Assembly: GCA_023376005.1 (NCBI GenBank)
Contig: CM042160.1
Location: forward strand, 79,078,809 to 79,142,808
Length of the DNA: 64,000 nt
Reading direction: 5' to 3'
Source: Doryteuthis pealeii
Taxonomy: Eukaryota > Mollusca > Cephalopoda > Myopsida > Loliginidae
A program made the position numbers and the translations under genes. Below are positions 44,560 through 55,579 of the stretch, piece by piece; the stretch's first letter is position 1, and each line of letters starts with the position of its first letter. The notes under the pieces are model-generated. The model was not told the origin of the DNA, ran no database searches, and was given only the letters and a program-made list of their open reading frames with translations.

Positions 44560-45500
44560 TTAAATAGGGTGGGAAAGGGTGATGAAATGTGGAGAGAGTG
44601 AGGAAGATAAGAGGGAGGAAGGAAGGGAGGAAGAAATGGAGGAAAGGGAGGAAGGATTAAGATCAAGAAATGGTAGAGAAGAATGAAGATTTTTTTTTAA
44701 ACTAAAAGTAACAAAAAAAGAAAGAGACCAAGAAAAGAGTGTAAAAAAAAAAATCAGAAATAATAAGAGATAGAAAAAAGAAACAAAAAGAAGGAAGGGG
44801 GAAGGAAAGCTAAAGAATGTGAGCAAGAAATACGAAAAACAATATAAAAGAAAGAAAGAAAGAAAGAAACGGAAAGAGGAAAAAGAAACTGAAAAAAGAG
44901 AAAAAAGAAAGAACGAAAGGGAAAAGTGAAAGAAAGAAAGAAAGAAAATGGAATTAGATCCGAAAACAATAAAGAAAAAACAACAACCAAAAATAAACGC
45001 AAACGAAAGAAAAGCCAAGAGAAAAAAAGAAACAAACAAAGGGAGAAACGGAAAAAAAGAGAAAGAAAGAAACAGCAAAAACAAAGAGACAAGGAAGAAA
45101 GGAAAAGAAAAAAAATGTGAACAAGAAAAACAGAAAGAAAGAGAGTAAGAAAGGATAAAAGTAGAAAAAAAGAAGAGAAAGAAAAAAAAGGAAAAAGAAG
45201 GAAGGAGGAAAAGAAAGCAAAAGAATGTGAACAAGAAATATGAAAAACAAAAGAAAGAAAGAAAGAAGGAAAAAAGAAGGAAAGGAAGAAGAAGAAAGAA
45301 AGAAAAAAAAGAAAGAAAGAAAAAGAAAAAGAAAAATAATTAAAATAAAGAAAGACTAAAGAAAAAATAAACAAAAAAATCAACCAAACAAAAATCAGAA
45401 AAAAATAAAAGAAACACAGAATATATAAATGATGAAAGAAAAAAATCTAAAAAAATCTAAAAAGTTACAGAAAAAAAAAAGATTAAAAAAAACAACACCA
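44560..45500. repeat. ~0.9-kb polypurine tract, AAAG/AAAAAG-rich
   Basis: Nearly all A and G on plus; Phe/Ser/Leu open frames on minus are low complexity. An AATGTGARCAAGAAATAYGA box recurs at 44815 and 45224, showing an internal ~410-bp duplication. Confidence 0.9.
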
Positions 45501-46935
45501 AAAAATAGACCGAATGATGGAAACAAAAGCCAGAAAAATGTCGATTTGGAGCTGACGGTAAAAGTGTCTCTTGAAAAATAAAAACCCGAACGTTTTTGCA
45601 CAAGGCTCGCTTATTTTGGAGTGTGACAGTCAAATTTCTAATCCTACACCTAGCGTTTTTTTATGGTTTTGTGTGTGTTTTTCCAGGCTGGAGGCCGACC
45701 GTTTATGTTGAAAGAAAAAATAACGCCCTCTACCGGCAGTTCTTTATTATTCATAGACTCTTAAAGGAAAAAAAAACGTACATCTACTCATACTATCAAA
45801 TAGAAATATCAAAAGACATTTACATATACAACCAGAAAGTTATTCACAAGCTCTCCTCGCTGAACCCATTCCACTAGGTTTCTTTGTTGTGTGTCATATT
45901 TACTTACTGTATTGTAAATAAGCATTTTAAATACGATAAAATCACTCCGAAACATTTACTCACTAGAGGGGGGGTATTTTTTAAAGTTAGTCATGCAGAT
46001 CCTTTATTACTGAATCACGAGTTGGATCCTCGATGAATGTCCCATAAAAATCCCCACGTAAAAAAAAGACCTTGTGTTAATCTGGTCTGGTGGTAGCGAA
46101 TATGTATATATATATATTTACTTTATCATTAATTGTTTTATTTTCGTAGCTTCCTCCGGACATACATACATACTAATTCCGCTTTATATATGTCCTAGAA
46201 ATGGCTACCCAGTATCGCATGGATAGAGGGTGGCGGAAGAATCCTATTGCATTGTTGTTTACTTTTGAGATTTACAAATTCAGGACATTTAAAAGTAGAA
46301 TTTCAATGCTATTTCTATATATATTTTGATTTTTAATTATCTTCGTATATAAATCAAATATTCATCGTTTTTGCACAAAAAGCAAGAACTGGTGATATTT
46401 ACTGTGTATATATATTTACTTTGTCGTTAATTGTTTTATTTTTGTAATTTCATTCGGACATACATGTACACAAACATACATAAACACTAACTGGCCTTTA
46501 TATATGTATAGATAGGTGTTCGAAGAGTAATAATGTTTTAACAGAGGGAATATGAAAACAAATGTTTGTTAAATTTACTAGATTAAAAGCCGCCGTACTG
46601 ATTAGCAATTAAGCTAGCTGGCGTGGAAGACTCTTGATTTGACCATCAGCTTCATACATTGAGCACATTAAATTCTATTAAACTTGAACAATATTTTTCA
46701 AACAATAATTTTCATCAAAAATGTTATAATTTGTCTATTCGGAACTTATTGCAAAGCTGCACGGTAAACATTTTTGGTTTTGCGATTCGCAGTTAGTATA
46801 AATAGTTTGTTTTCATTTCCAACCCTTGAACAACCAGCATAGAGCTGGCCGTGAGAAAAGCAGGGTTCCATCAGGGTTCAAGATGTATTTAAGTACTGCA
46901 TTACTATTTAATCTTACCTTATGATTTAGGTTGAC
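45501..46935. other. Unique DNA with a local duplicated segment
   Basis: TATATATTTACTTTRTCRTT and AATTGTTTTATTTT..GTA occur at 46105 and 46405, with CGGACATACAT after each, so ~300 bp has been duplicated. A SINE A2 tail relic (GACCTTGTGTTAATCTGG) lies at 46069. Confidence 0.5.
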
Positions 46936-46939
46936 CGGA

Positions 46940-47035
46940 AAAAACCTACATCAACCAGTTCTGTGCGGATTCTGGATGCTGCAGAAAAGACCTCACCGGG
47001 GTGATGACCGATAGGGACGTTTTGGCGGGAGAGTG
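46940..47035 (+). repeat. Interspersed repeat J, copy 2
   Basis: CTGTGCGGATTCTGGATGCT and GATGACCGATAGGGACG match 21896-21985 inverted. Confidence 0.55.
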
Positions 47036-47069
47036 TTATGAATATGCGTGCTGTCAGAACGAACTGCTG

Positions 47070-47136
<67 letters not shown>

Positions 47137-47162
47137 GTACATTTCGACCTATTAGGTCTCAT

Positions 47163-47222
<60 letters not shown>
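47070..47222. repeat. TA tracts flanking a ~40-bp hammerhead fragment
   Basis: TA runs at 47070-47135 and 47173-47222 enclose only hammerhead sequence. Confidence 0.9.
47134..47170 (-). ncRNA. Hammerhead core, family 1, with compensatory stem II
   Basis: Minus strand: CTGATGA (47159-47165), stem II GACC-TAATA-GGTC (47146-47158), GAAA, palindromic TGTACA (47136-47141), UA, then (TA)n. Relative to family 1 at 315 and 701 (GGCC/GGCC), both strands of stem II changed together. Stem I is lost to the TA tract. Confidence 0.6.
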
Positions 47223-47228
<6 letters not shown>

Positions 47229-47239
47229 ATAATATGAGT

Positions 47240-47424
47240 GCTATATTTTTAAGTATACAGTGCTCAATATTATTGATAGAGCATTTATATTTGAATTAAA
47301 GTATCGTGAACATGGAGTCAACACCTGGTCACAGACAGTTTCTCCCCTATGCAATCTTGATATCTTGGTCCGAAGATCGCATAAGGGAGAAACTGTCAGT
47401 AACCAGGTGTTGACTCTATGTCCA
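47240..47424. repeat. Foldback cassette 1
   Basis: A TGCTCAATATTATTGATAGA lead is followed by inverted arms: GGAGTCAACACCTGGT..CAGACAGTTTCTCCC and GGGAGAAACTGTCAG..ACCAGGTGTTGACTC, about 40 bp each. Confidence 0.8.
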
Positions 47425-47429
47425 CGCTA

Positions 47430-47440
47430 GCTAAACTCTC

Positions 47441-47512
<72 letters not shown>

Positions 47513-47522
47513 TATTATTATT
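47430..47522. repeat. (CT)n(TA)n(TTA)n microsatellite
   Basis: Compound simple repeat. Confidence 0.95.
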
Positions 47523-47599
47523 ATTATGTGTATGGTTGGCACTAGTATACTAGAAAAAGTAATAGTAATCCAACGTACAGTGTTATTAGAAGAGTGCTC

Positions 47600-47742
47600 A
47601 ATATCTGTGATAGAGCGTTGATGGTTGAATGAAGTGACAAATAAAAGTTTTAGCTTTTATTCATTTATTTGAAAATATCGTAATATCGTTCCCAAATAAA
47701 TGAATAAAAGCTAAAACTTTTATTTGTGTCACTTCATTCAAC
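47600..47742. repeat. Foldback cassette 2
   Basis: A TGCTCAATATCTGTGATAGA lead like cassette 1, then arms 47624-47671 and 47693-47742. They pair almost perfectly (one 2-nt insertion) around a 21-nt loop. Confidence 0.85.
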
Positions 47743-47744
<2 letters not shown>

Positions 47745-47793
<49 letters not shown>

Positions 47794-47876
47794 TACGTCT
47801 TTTTAAAAAATATTTGTACCAAATAGGCCCGTATAAAAAACCATTAAGAAACAACTAAACAACAAATGCAAATATG
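47745..47876 (+). repeat. (TA)n(TG)n followed by interspersed repeat I, copy 2
   Basis: Microsatellite to 47790, then the repeat matching 18160-18262. Confidence 0.75.
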
Positions 47877-47974
47877 ACCTGGTAGTACCTGTTAGGGTAC
47901 CATCTTTAGGAAACGAGAAAAGTCTAATGGAGTTAGATTTGGTAAATGTGAAGGAACCTTCAATTGCACAATTG

Positions 47975-48205
47975 TCCACAAGTCTAGACAGTAATCCAGA
48001 CGTATAGACATTATCGCTTTATTATATCTTGCTCAGCTGTCCATACATCATTCTATTACATAAGTTGATCAGCTTTCCACAAGTCTAGACAGTAATCTAG
48101 ACGTCTATACATCATTTTATTACATAATTTGGTCAGCTGTCCACCAGTCTAGACAGTAATCTAGACGTCTATACATCATCATTTTATTATATAAGATCCT
48201 CAGTG
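47975..48205. repeat. ~65-bp tandem repeat, three and a half units
   Basis: CAAGTCTAGACAGTAATCTA, GACGTCTATACATCATTTTA and TTACATAAGTTGATCAGCT recur in order. Confidence 0.9.
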
Positions 48206-48968
48206 GTTCGTACGTCTCCATTTTGAATTATAAAATCTTTAAAAATATCTTTTAAAAATTCAAAACTTCAGTCTCAATATTTTTTGATCAGCTCGTATTT
48301 CTCTAAATTCGTGGTGACATTAAAATCCGGGTAGGGGTTTGGAGGATTTTCTACCCACTAACTGCGCTAAATACCCTGAGGTTCATGTGACAGTAAGCGG
48401 TGATTTTACCTCGTAGGTATCACCACTCTAATCACAATAATTATCACCACTGCAGCGGTTAACATTTCAATAATTACCATTTCATATAACTGGAAAAATT
48501 GAAAACTCTCAAAATTAAAAACGGACCCCCCAGAGATAGAAAGCACTCGTATTTAAATAACAGGAAACGTTTGGGAGAGAAAAAAATATAAATATGAAAC
48601 TACTTGTGATGATTCTTATTAAATAATAAATTGAAATGCGTGTTGTTATTTTTGGGCCTTGGGACACAATTTAAAATCGATTAATAACGAGTGATTGCGT
48701 CCTTGCCGAGCGTAAAACGAAATATCCCAAGATAGATTTCCATGGCGTCTCTAACTAAAAGAAGACAAAACAAAGGATAAATGATCTACCAATATACGAG
48801 ATCGACTGATATTTATTTTATTTTTCAGGTTGGCAACCCTTACTGAAAATCAATTGGTCAATCTTGAGCTATTAATAAGGAGTGATAGCTTCCTTGCCGA
48901 ATACAAAACGAAATATCTTATGATATTATTTGTCCGGATTTTTAGATGAGGCTTGTTAATTTGTATTA
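48206..48968. other. Unique DNA with a direct duplication
   Basis: ATTAATAACGAGTGATTGCG..CCTTGCCGAGCGTAAAACGA (48681) recurs diverged at 48873. No gene seen. Confidence 0.5.
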
Positions 48969-48973
48969 TTCAT

Positions 48974-49185
48974 TGTTATGGTAATTTACCACACACGCAT
49001 AAACTCTTCCAAGGGCAGGTACTGCACTTAAGCAAGAGTTAGTATTTCAGCAGACAACCGATAAGACATCTTCGCGTGTAACTGACTCTTGGTATATGTT
49101 TGTACTACTGTTCTTTGTTAATATATTTGTTTAACTCATTTTCTGTCTTTGTGTCTTTATTCTGGCTCCTAACTAGGCCACAACA
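48974..49185. mobile_element. Candidate solo LTR
   Basis: 212 bp beginning TGTTATGG and ending CCACAACA (TG..CA with short inverted termini), flanked by TTCAT and TTTAT, a 4/5 target duplication. No polypurine tract, primer site or ORF adjoins it. Needs other copies for proof. Confidence 0.35.
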
Positions 49186-49405
49186 TTTATAAAAATAAAA
49201 TATGAGCTCTGAGTAAAACAACAAAGTCTTGTGTTCGTTAATTAAAAACTAAGCAACGGACACAGGACAAGAAATCCCAAGACAAGAAATCATCAAGAAA
49301 CTAATACCAGAAGAACAGCCCAGAACCAGAAAGACAGATCCAGCGGCGCAGATAACAGATAACAGCTACCCAAACCAATTAAAAATAATTAGTATAGTAT
49401 AAGTA
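49186..49405. other. Unique A-rich DNA
   Basis: Nothing recognised. Confidence 0.3.
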
Positions 49406-49670
49406 GGAGGTGCGTGGTGTAATAGTTAAAGTCGTAGGAAATGAACTCAATGAATCGAGTTCAAATCCTGTACGAGGCTATTTGCATTTCACATAGCGCT
49501 AATACCCTTCGGAAACTATTCTCCCCCCCCCCAGCTATGGGTAAATAGTAGGGCAGACTGGGTTCTTTAACCATGACTAAGTAACCAGTCTAGGAGAAGG
49601 AAAACTCCGCTTAAGAAATTGACCTTGTGTCACATCCTGCTCGTGCAGAGGGGTTGGTAAATATATATAC
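49406..49670 (+). mobile_element. SINE A2, full length
   Basis: GGAGGTGCGTGGTGTAATAG head, CGAGTTCAAATCC B box, GACCTTGTGTCACATCC tail ending GGTTGGTAAATATATATA. Confidence 0.85.
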
Positions 49671-49799
49671 AGGTATAAGTATACGTCTACAAGTCTATTT
49701 AAAATGCAGTATGTAACATTGATAGGATCTATCCCTTTCCACTAATCGAATATCTCTGAAACTACAAGTTTCACGTAATATAAAGCTGCATTTATTTCA

Positions 49800-49925
49800 A
49801 TGCTTTGGTGTGGCAACTGGTTTATGAGAAGGAAATTCTAAATTCAAATCTGTTAAAATCCACTTGAAAATTGGCCTTATGACATATCCTATGCATACGG
49901 GGAAGTTAGTTAAATCTATTGATAA
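49800..49925 (+). mobile_element. SINE A2 3' fragment
   Basis: GGTGTGGCAACTGGTTTATG through GGCCTTATGACATATCC and GGGGAAGTTAG. Confidence 0.6.
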
Positions 49926-50590
49926 TGGAGATTCGGTCTCTATTTGTTTATAACCGAAACTACGTCACTGCTTATGTCACATTACCCAAAATTGTCAATA
50001 CATAGAATAAATAACAACCTTGTTTGAATTAATTTTAATCGTGAGAAACTTGGTTTTATTAGAAAGAAAACACATTTATTTGAATTTTGACAGGAAAACT
50101 ATTTTTATGTCTATTATTTAAGAATATAAGATTTCAAAGATCTGTTTGCATTTTTTTACGAAAAAGCGTTACATAAAATCTTTTATACATACTTTTGAAC
50201 GTCGATAAAATCGAGATATAAATTTCTTTACACTAAAATTAAAATATTCGTTCAATTTCAATAACATTTTGTAGAATTTTGTATGAGTGTATTCTTTAAA
50301 AAAAATATTGTCGTTTGTCGTAAAACAAAACAAACTCCCACTCTCTTAAGCAACGTCTTTCACAAATATTTTTTACACCGCCCGGAGGTGGATTTGTTTT
50401 TGCTAGTGCATATAAAATACATATTCAAACATCTGACGAAATGAGACTGATTTTTTTTTTCAAGTTGGCAACATTGATTGAAGGTCACCTGATTAATCTG
50501 ATCTCAAACAAAATTTTCAGTTCAATTTATCTCTCATAATTCACATTCAACTGAGTAATATAGAATAGTTACTACTGTTCACAAAAATGT
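49926..50590. other. AT-rich unique DNA
   Basis: No gene or known repeat recognised. Confidence 0.4.
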
Positions 50591-50594
50591 AACA

Positions 50595-50822
50595 TACAAG
50601 GTGTCAAAAGTGTATCGAGATGTTTTAAATAATTTTTGGCACACCTTGTATTCTAAAAAAAAATTTTCCGTTCATTTCTATCTTGGTAATTACAGCTTCA
50701 AACTCGGCACGTTTATGACACACCATGTATCCTGAAAAGAAAAATAACGTTCCATTCATTGTTCATTTCTATCTTGGTAAATACAGCTTTCAATCTCGAC
50801 ACTTTTATGACACACCTTGTAA
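50595..50822. mobile_element. Mariner-type MITE with a duplicated 3' end
   Basis: Left end ACAAGGTGTCAAAAGTGTAT and, reversed, right end ACAAGGTGTGTCATAAAAGT. The ~90-bp right end (TTCATTTCTATCTTGGTAA..TTTATGACACACC) occurs twice. Confidence 0.65.
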
Positions 50823-50920
50823 GATCAATTCTGTCTCAAATTTCAGGACAATGAGAAACAAACATTTAACAAGTCAATACAGGCTTAAGAAATCAAGCTC
50901 TATCTTGGGCACAAGTATTT

Positions 50921-51205
50921 GGTAATCTGTACATTAGCTACATAAATAAGAGTAACCTCCCTTTGTTTGTTTCACTTTGAGGAAGCCTTAATTGTGCTTG
51001 CACATTATTTGAAATGAATTTAATTGTTATTAAGAACATATTTTATGATATTTTCGTGTTAAAAACGATTATTGATTCGAACTAATTCGTATTTTCAGTG
51101 TAGATTTACGGTGAAATAAAAATGGCCGACCAAACATATGGCTTCCTTAAAGTGAAACAAACAAGGGAGATTACTCTCATCTATTTAGCTAATGTTCAGA
51201 TTACC
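50921..51205. mobile_element. hAT-like MITE, copy 2, with 7-bp target duplication
   Basis: Terminal repeats of ~65 bp start GGTAATCTGTACATTAGCTA and include GAGTAACCTCCC and TTTGTTTCACTTT. AGTATTT flanks both ends exactly (50914-50920, 51206-51212). The interior matches 40850-41120 in reverse. Confidence 0.85.
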
Positions 51206-51272
51206 AGTATTTGTATGTGACACCAGTCATTTTTTAAATGGCTCTAGAGATTGTATCATTATTGATAAAATC

Positions 51273-51650
51273 TTTGGTTGGTTGGTTGGTTGGTTTTGGT
51301 GCGTCAAATCTTTCTGTGACATTATAGGTCAGAGGTCAGAGGTCAGTTTAACCCATTAAGATCTTCAATTATAAATGGCAAAAATATATTTTCCTAATCA
51401 TTTCAAACAGGTAAATGTCTGTGTTTTAAAAGCCAATATATTAATGTAGTTCAAAATCATTTGAAATATTATCCAAATAGATCTATTTGTTCCATAAATG
51501 GAACCCCAACACGTACTACCACTCCGAATAAGAGTGGACCTGGGAATAATGGAATAAAAGAATGACTGCTCTCCTATAGTGAGGACATAGTTAATGCAGG
51601 AAAAAATGACTTGATGCAAGGTGTCCCATATAGATATTGATGTGCCATAA
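51273..51650 (+). mobile_element. SINE B parts within a local repeat
   Basis: TTGGTTGGTTGGTTGGTT head at 51274; CACTCCGAATAAGAGTGGAC body at 51520. Confidence 0.55.
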
Positions 51651-51970
51651 ATTATTCACAGAAAAAATGAGACTCATAAAGGTAAACACTTATATAACTT
51701 GTTATAAGGTCAATGTTTTAAAAACCAGTGAATTGATAAAGTTCAAAATCATTTTAAACAGATAAACACTTCATACTTAGTTGCAATATCAATTTATTAA
51801 GAGCCAATGAATTTATTAATTTATTTTCTCTTAATACATTATTATTGCAACTAAATTCATCTTCATTTTAAACAGTTAAATGGTAAATACTTAATAATTA
51901 GTTACAATGTCAATGTTTTCAAAAAGCCAAACTACTAATGTAGTTCACAATCATTTTAAACATTATCACA
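51400..51970. repeat. ~85-100-bp local repeat units
   Basis: GTTTTAAAAGCCAATATATT..AATGTAGTTCAAAATCATTT motifs recur around 51420, 51715 and 51920, separated by SINE B and spacers. Confidence 0.6.
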
Positions 51971-52040
51971 AACAGATCTATTTGACCCATAAATGGGACC
52001 CCAACAGGTACTACCACTCCGAATCAGAGTGGAACAGTAC
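51971..52040 (+). mobile_element. SINE B fragment
   Basis: AAATGGGACCCCAACAGGTA and CCACTCCGAATCAGAGTGGA. Confidence 0.65.
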
Positions 52041-52085
52041 TGTGGTCTGAATGGTCGAGATTCTTCTGATATCCAGTTCACCCAG

Positions 52086-52087
<2 letters not shown>

Positions 52088-52116
<29 letters not shown>

Positions 52117-52136
52117 CTTCTTCTTCTTCTTCTTCT
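52088..52136. repeat. (TTC)n microsatellite
   Basis: Uninterrupted TTC. Confidence 0.95.
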
Positions 52137-52459
52137 GAGTTCATTTCAGGATTTGATCTCGTCTCATCGGCCCATTACAGCACGAGCCACCATTTCAATT
52201 CCATTTCAATTCTTGTTAATATATTGGACAAGGATATACGCAATTCAAATTATCTTTCGTGTAAATGTGTTATTACAAAAGGTAACAGCATTTTGACCAC
52301 TTTTCAGACAACAATGCTTACACTAAAGCCACGCTAAGCCACAATTTTCGGAGTGATTACTGTTTAAACTGAATTTTCATAGCTGTCTACTTAGTAATTA
52401 GAAATATGAATTTGCAGTTCTATCGCTAATCGGATAATATATATTTTCAATAACCCTGC

Positions 52460-52535
52460 ATGCTCTTCAGACCCCTGTGGTTAGCGTTGCAGACCCCTGT
52501 GGTCCCCGGGCCACAGTTTGAAAACTTATGTACTG
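52460..52535 (-). mobile_element. hAT-like terminal fragment
   Basis: Minus strand TCAAACTGTGGCCCGGGGAC then CACAGGGGTCTG in duplicate resembles hAT ends. Confidence 0.4.
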
Positions 52536-53000
52536 TTTTTCAAAAGTTGAACATGATACTAGTACATTCTGTTGATAGTATATCTTACGAGATGTGTCGA
52601 AAAGTAATGAGACTGTTGACACAAACAATTCATTTAAAATCTAAATGTTTTCTCCTCCAAAGAAGTCCCCTCTTAAATCTAATGCACTTTCCTACCCCCC
52701 CCTGTCACGCTTCTCTTTCCTGTTGGAAGGATTCTTCTCTCAGCTCCGTCATTACGGACCTCTTGATAGCCTCAACGCATTCAGAACGGGTCCCTTGATG
52801 AGCCTCTTCAGCTTGGGAAAAAGAAAAAAATCATGATTTGTCCTCCCACAACAATTCCTTTCCCGTGCACTTGCATTGGTCGACAATCAACCTACAAGGA
52901 AGAGTTGTTACAAAACCACCACGTTGTCGAGCAGATTTATATGATCCTCAAGAAAGTTAGGGAATAAACCCCGAAAACAAAGCCGGAGTCTCTAAGATGG
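52536..53000. other. Unique DNA
   Basis: A 112-codon plus frame (52460-52798) begins in the hAT-like end and has no recognised domain. GAGATGTGTCGAAAAGTAAT resembles other element ends. Confidence 0.3.
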
Positions 53001-53245
53001 CGTAACGCTGAACTTCGGCGCTACACAGCAACTCTTGCGACACTGCCGTTACCAAACTGCATTGGTCTCTTTCTTTTCTTTTGGACCACAGCGGCAATGT
53101 GGAGAGCGGGGATCTGCTGATTGGGCAACAGCATATCTTCTATATCAACACGCCCAGGTTACGTAGTTCCAAAAAACAATCTTTGGGGGGACACTACTCC
53201 ATCGTCTTTTGCAGATGGACGGATGCCAACAACATATGGTGTAAT
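53001..53245 (+). pseudogene. LINE 3' end, decayed
   Basis: CACTACTCCATCGTCTTTTG and GATGGACGGATGCCAACAAC match the 3' end at 60550-60605. The preceding finger codons are scrambled. Confidence 0.5.
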
Positions 53246-53379
53246 CATCTTTTGTAGATCAAATTTGAGGGGTTCGCACGATACGCATAAAATCATACCT
53301 CTGATTTTATGTTGGCTCTTAACGCCAAAGGAAGATGCTGATTGTATGGCAATAGAAGTTCAACTTTTTCTCCAATAAC

Positions 53380-53381
<2 letters not shown>
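53246..53381. other. Unique DNA
   Basis: Nothing recognised. Confidence 0.3.

Positions 53382-53460
<79 letters not shown>
53382..53460. repeat. (TA)n(TG)n microsatellite
   Basis: Same order before the same element as 4272-4365. Confidence 0.95.
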
Positions 53461-53583
53461 GAATTAAACAAAAGACACATCTCCTGTTTAACAATTTTAT
53501 TTTTGATCTTTTCTAGTTTTCTGGCCAACTTTTAAATATTTGGGTGGAATTCGTGGATACGTCCACCAAAGTTCAGGTCCCGG

Positions 53584-53614
53584 GTACTTTCGGCACTTCG
53601 AAGTGCCATGATCA
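53584..53614 (-). pseudogene. Decayed family-4 hammerhead
   Basis: Stem II GGCACTT/AAGTGCC and GAAA remain on minus, but the CTGATGA core is scrambled. Confidence 0.5.
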
Positions 53615-53914
53615 TCGTCTGCCCTCATTAAACAGATAATAGCTCCATTTCACAACACCTAAAATTACATTCATGCCCCCACTCTAATTACCGAAATATC
53701 CTAATGGAAAATATACACATTCTGCACAAAGAAAAAATAAACAAAAACTCCAAATACTAGAAGCTTTATACATAAAACAATACAAACCATCCTTAAACAA
53801 AATTAATTTCCAATGCAGTACACACATTTTAAAATGCCTATAACACCTTTCTCACCAATTCTTCTCCTTCCAGCCTCCACATTAATATAATTTTTTTTTA
53901 AAACTGGAACACAT

Positions 53915-53944
53915 CATCTCTGATGATGGCACTTCGAAGTGCCG

Positions 53945-53953
<9 letters not shown>
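53915..53953 (+). ncRNA. Hammerhead, family 4, at a TA junction
   Basis: Core CTGATGA (53920-53926), extra T, 7-bp stem II GGCACTT-CG-AAGTGCC, GAAA (53944-53947), palindromic GTAC helix III, U16.1-A17 at 53952-53953, followed at once by (TA)n. The stem I 3' strand is absent. Confidence 0.55.

Positions 53954-54001
<48 letters not shown>
53952..54001. repeat. (TA)n microsatellite
   Basis: Uninterrupted TA starting at the predicted cleavage point. Confidence 0.95.
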
Positions 54002-54003
<2 letters not shown>

Positions 54004-54054
54004 CCTTGCCCATTCACCTTTTCACTATAAAAGCAGAATGTACAAGTGCTGATG

Positions 54055-54190
54055 TAAATAAAACTTTCTGAAGAAGCTTCATCCAAAATGAGGCAAAATA
54101 TCAATTAAATCTATGCTGTCTGTGTTGTTATATCCACACTTTCCTCTATTCTCAACCACATTTTGTCGGATTTATTCAAATCCTTCACTC
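54055..54190 (+). repeat. Hammerhead-family repeat F, copy 2
   Basis: Colinear with 39840-39975; core CTGAAGA (54068-54074), stem II GCTTCAT/ATGAGGC, AAAA for GAAA. Decayed ribozyme. Confidence 0.6.
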
Positions 54191-54263
54191 CTCATATAGG
54201 TTCAGCTTCTACTACCATACCATTAACATCCCCATCTGACATTATGGGAAGACATAATAAAGT

Positions 54264-54310
54264 GTGTGTGTGTGTGTGTGTGTGCATGTGTGTGTGTGTG
54301 TGTGTGTGAT
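54264..54310. repeat. (TG)n microsatellite
   Basis: TG run. Confidence 0.95.
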
Positions 54311-55142
54311 CGCGCGCGCACAAAAGCGCACCTATTTCTTCAACTGTAGATGCATTTAACACCAACTCGCTATTCCTTCTCCCTCGTTTCTTATCGACAG
54401 ATCGGGGTCATAACAATCAACCCTCCCCCCCTTACCCATCCCAGACATGATCATCTAATCCTACCTTCATATTACAAAGCTTTCCCCCCTTCTCCCAAAT
54501 TCACTCACCCCCCCCCCCCCCCCGCCAACTTTTTAGACACAACCGTCTCCCAAATTCTCCTATTTTCTTCCTGTTTCTTTCTTTATCAAGAAACAAATGA
54601 TCCGACTCGCTTCTTTTTTTTTTTTTTTTTTTTTTTTCTAAGACATTTTTTTTCTTTCTCACTTCTAGCACCAGCTAATGTCTTCCTATTTTCCGCTAGA
54701 AATATAATTTTGCCCAAAGACACAAAATGGCCGACGTCGAATCGGGGTCAACTGCGCGCGCCATCAAAATGGCGAACGATTCTTTTCCAGCCGTCGGCCA
54801 TAGTTTCCATCCAGCTGATTACAGGCGTCCATTTTTTTTTCCTGAATGGCAATTACATCAAATTGGCAGTTAGTTAAGTTGTCCGTATTCACAGCCCCTT
54901 CGGGTTAGCGGGCGTTAATAAAGGAACAACACAGGTAATTTTGTTTAAAACAATGCATCGCCACAGAGTGATAATAGCGCCAAGTGATAACGCTACTCAA
55001 ATGAAGCAGGCGACTCCTACTCAAGCAATACAAGCGACATTAGGCGGGAAAACGGGGGGGAAGGAGGAGGTTAGTATTTGAGGACGGCGGTCGACAGTGG
55101 AAAGGATAGGTGGTTTGGAAAAAAAGTCTGGGGTTGGTGGGC

Positions 55143-55146
<4 letters not shown>
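54311..55146. other. GC-richer unique DNA, possible regulatory sequence
   Basis: CAAAATGGCCGAC and TCAAAATGGCGAACG (YY1-like ATGGC contexts) at 54724 and 54763, and a non-repetitive 54900-55040. C run at 54510-54523, T run at 54614-54637. No CDS seen. Confidence 0.3.

Positions 55147-55188
<42 letters not shown>
55147..55188. repeat. (GA)n microsatellite
   Basis: GA run. Confidence 0.95.
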
Positions 55189-55193
<5 letters not shown>

Positions 55194-55524
55194 GGGACCC
55201 AGGTGAACTAGGGAGACCGGCTGATGTTGCATTTTATTAAGGTTCGGGATGATGGCAGTGGAATTTAATCTGCTGATATGCATTGAAAACAGAAAAATAG
55301 ACTATATTAGAAGAATTGTATTATGAATAAGGAAACAGCAAAATGGTTGTCTGTCGACGGGATATAATTGAAATATTGGGCTGAGATGGGACAATTCGTT
55401 TTTACTTAAATTGTCATAGGCCCTCTTGAGAATAAAGCCGGTATTTATGATTCAAAGCATGGGTCTACATTATATGCAACTTTATGAAATTGTGCTTTTC
55501 ATGCATGTTTAGTGGTGTGTGTGC

Positions 55525-55579
<55 letters not shown>

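Larger units (their letters stand above)
53465..53953. mobile_element. PLE-like element, family 4 copy 2, with inverted ends
   Basis: 53465-53610 matches 4377-4515. 53735-53800 matches 4630-4720 directly. 53800-53930 matches 4530-4625 inverted and ends in a plus-strand hammerhead. No reverse transcriptase is present. Confidence 0.6.

Noticed and set aside
44560..45383. Long Phe/Ser/Leu-rich minus-strand open frames resembling membrane proteins
   Set aside because: They come from an A/G-rich tract; the apparent hydrophobicity is a composition effect.
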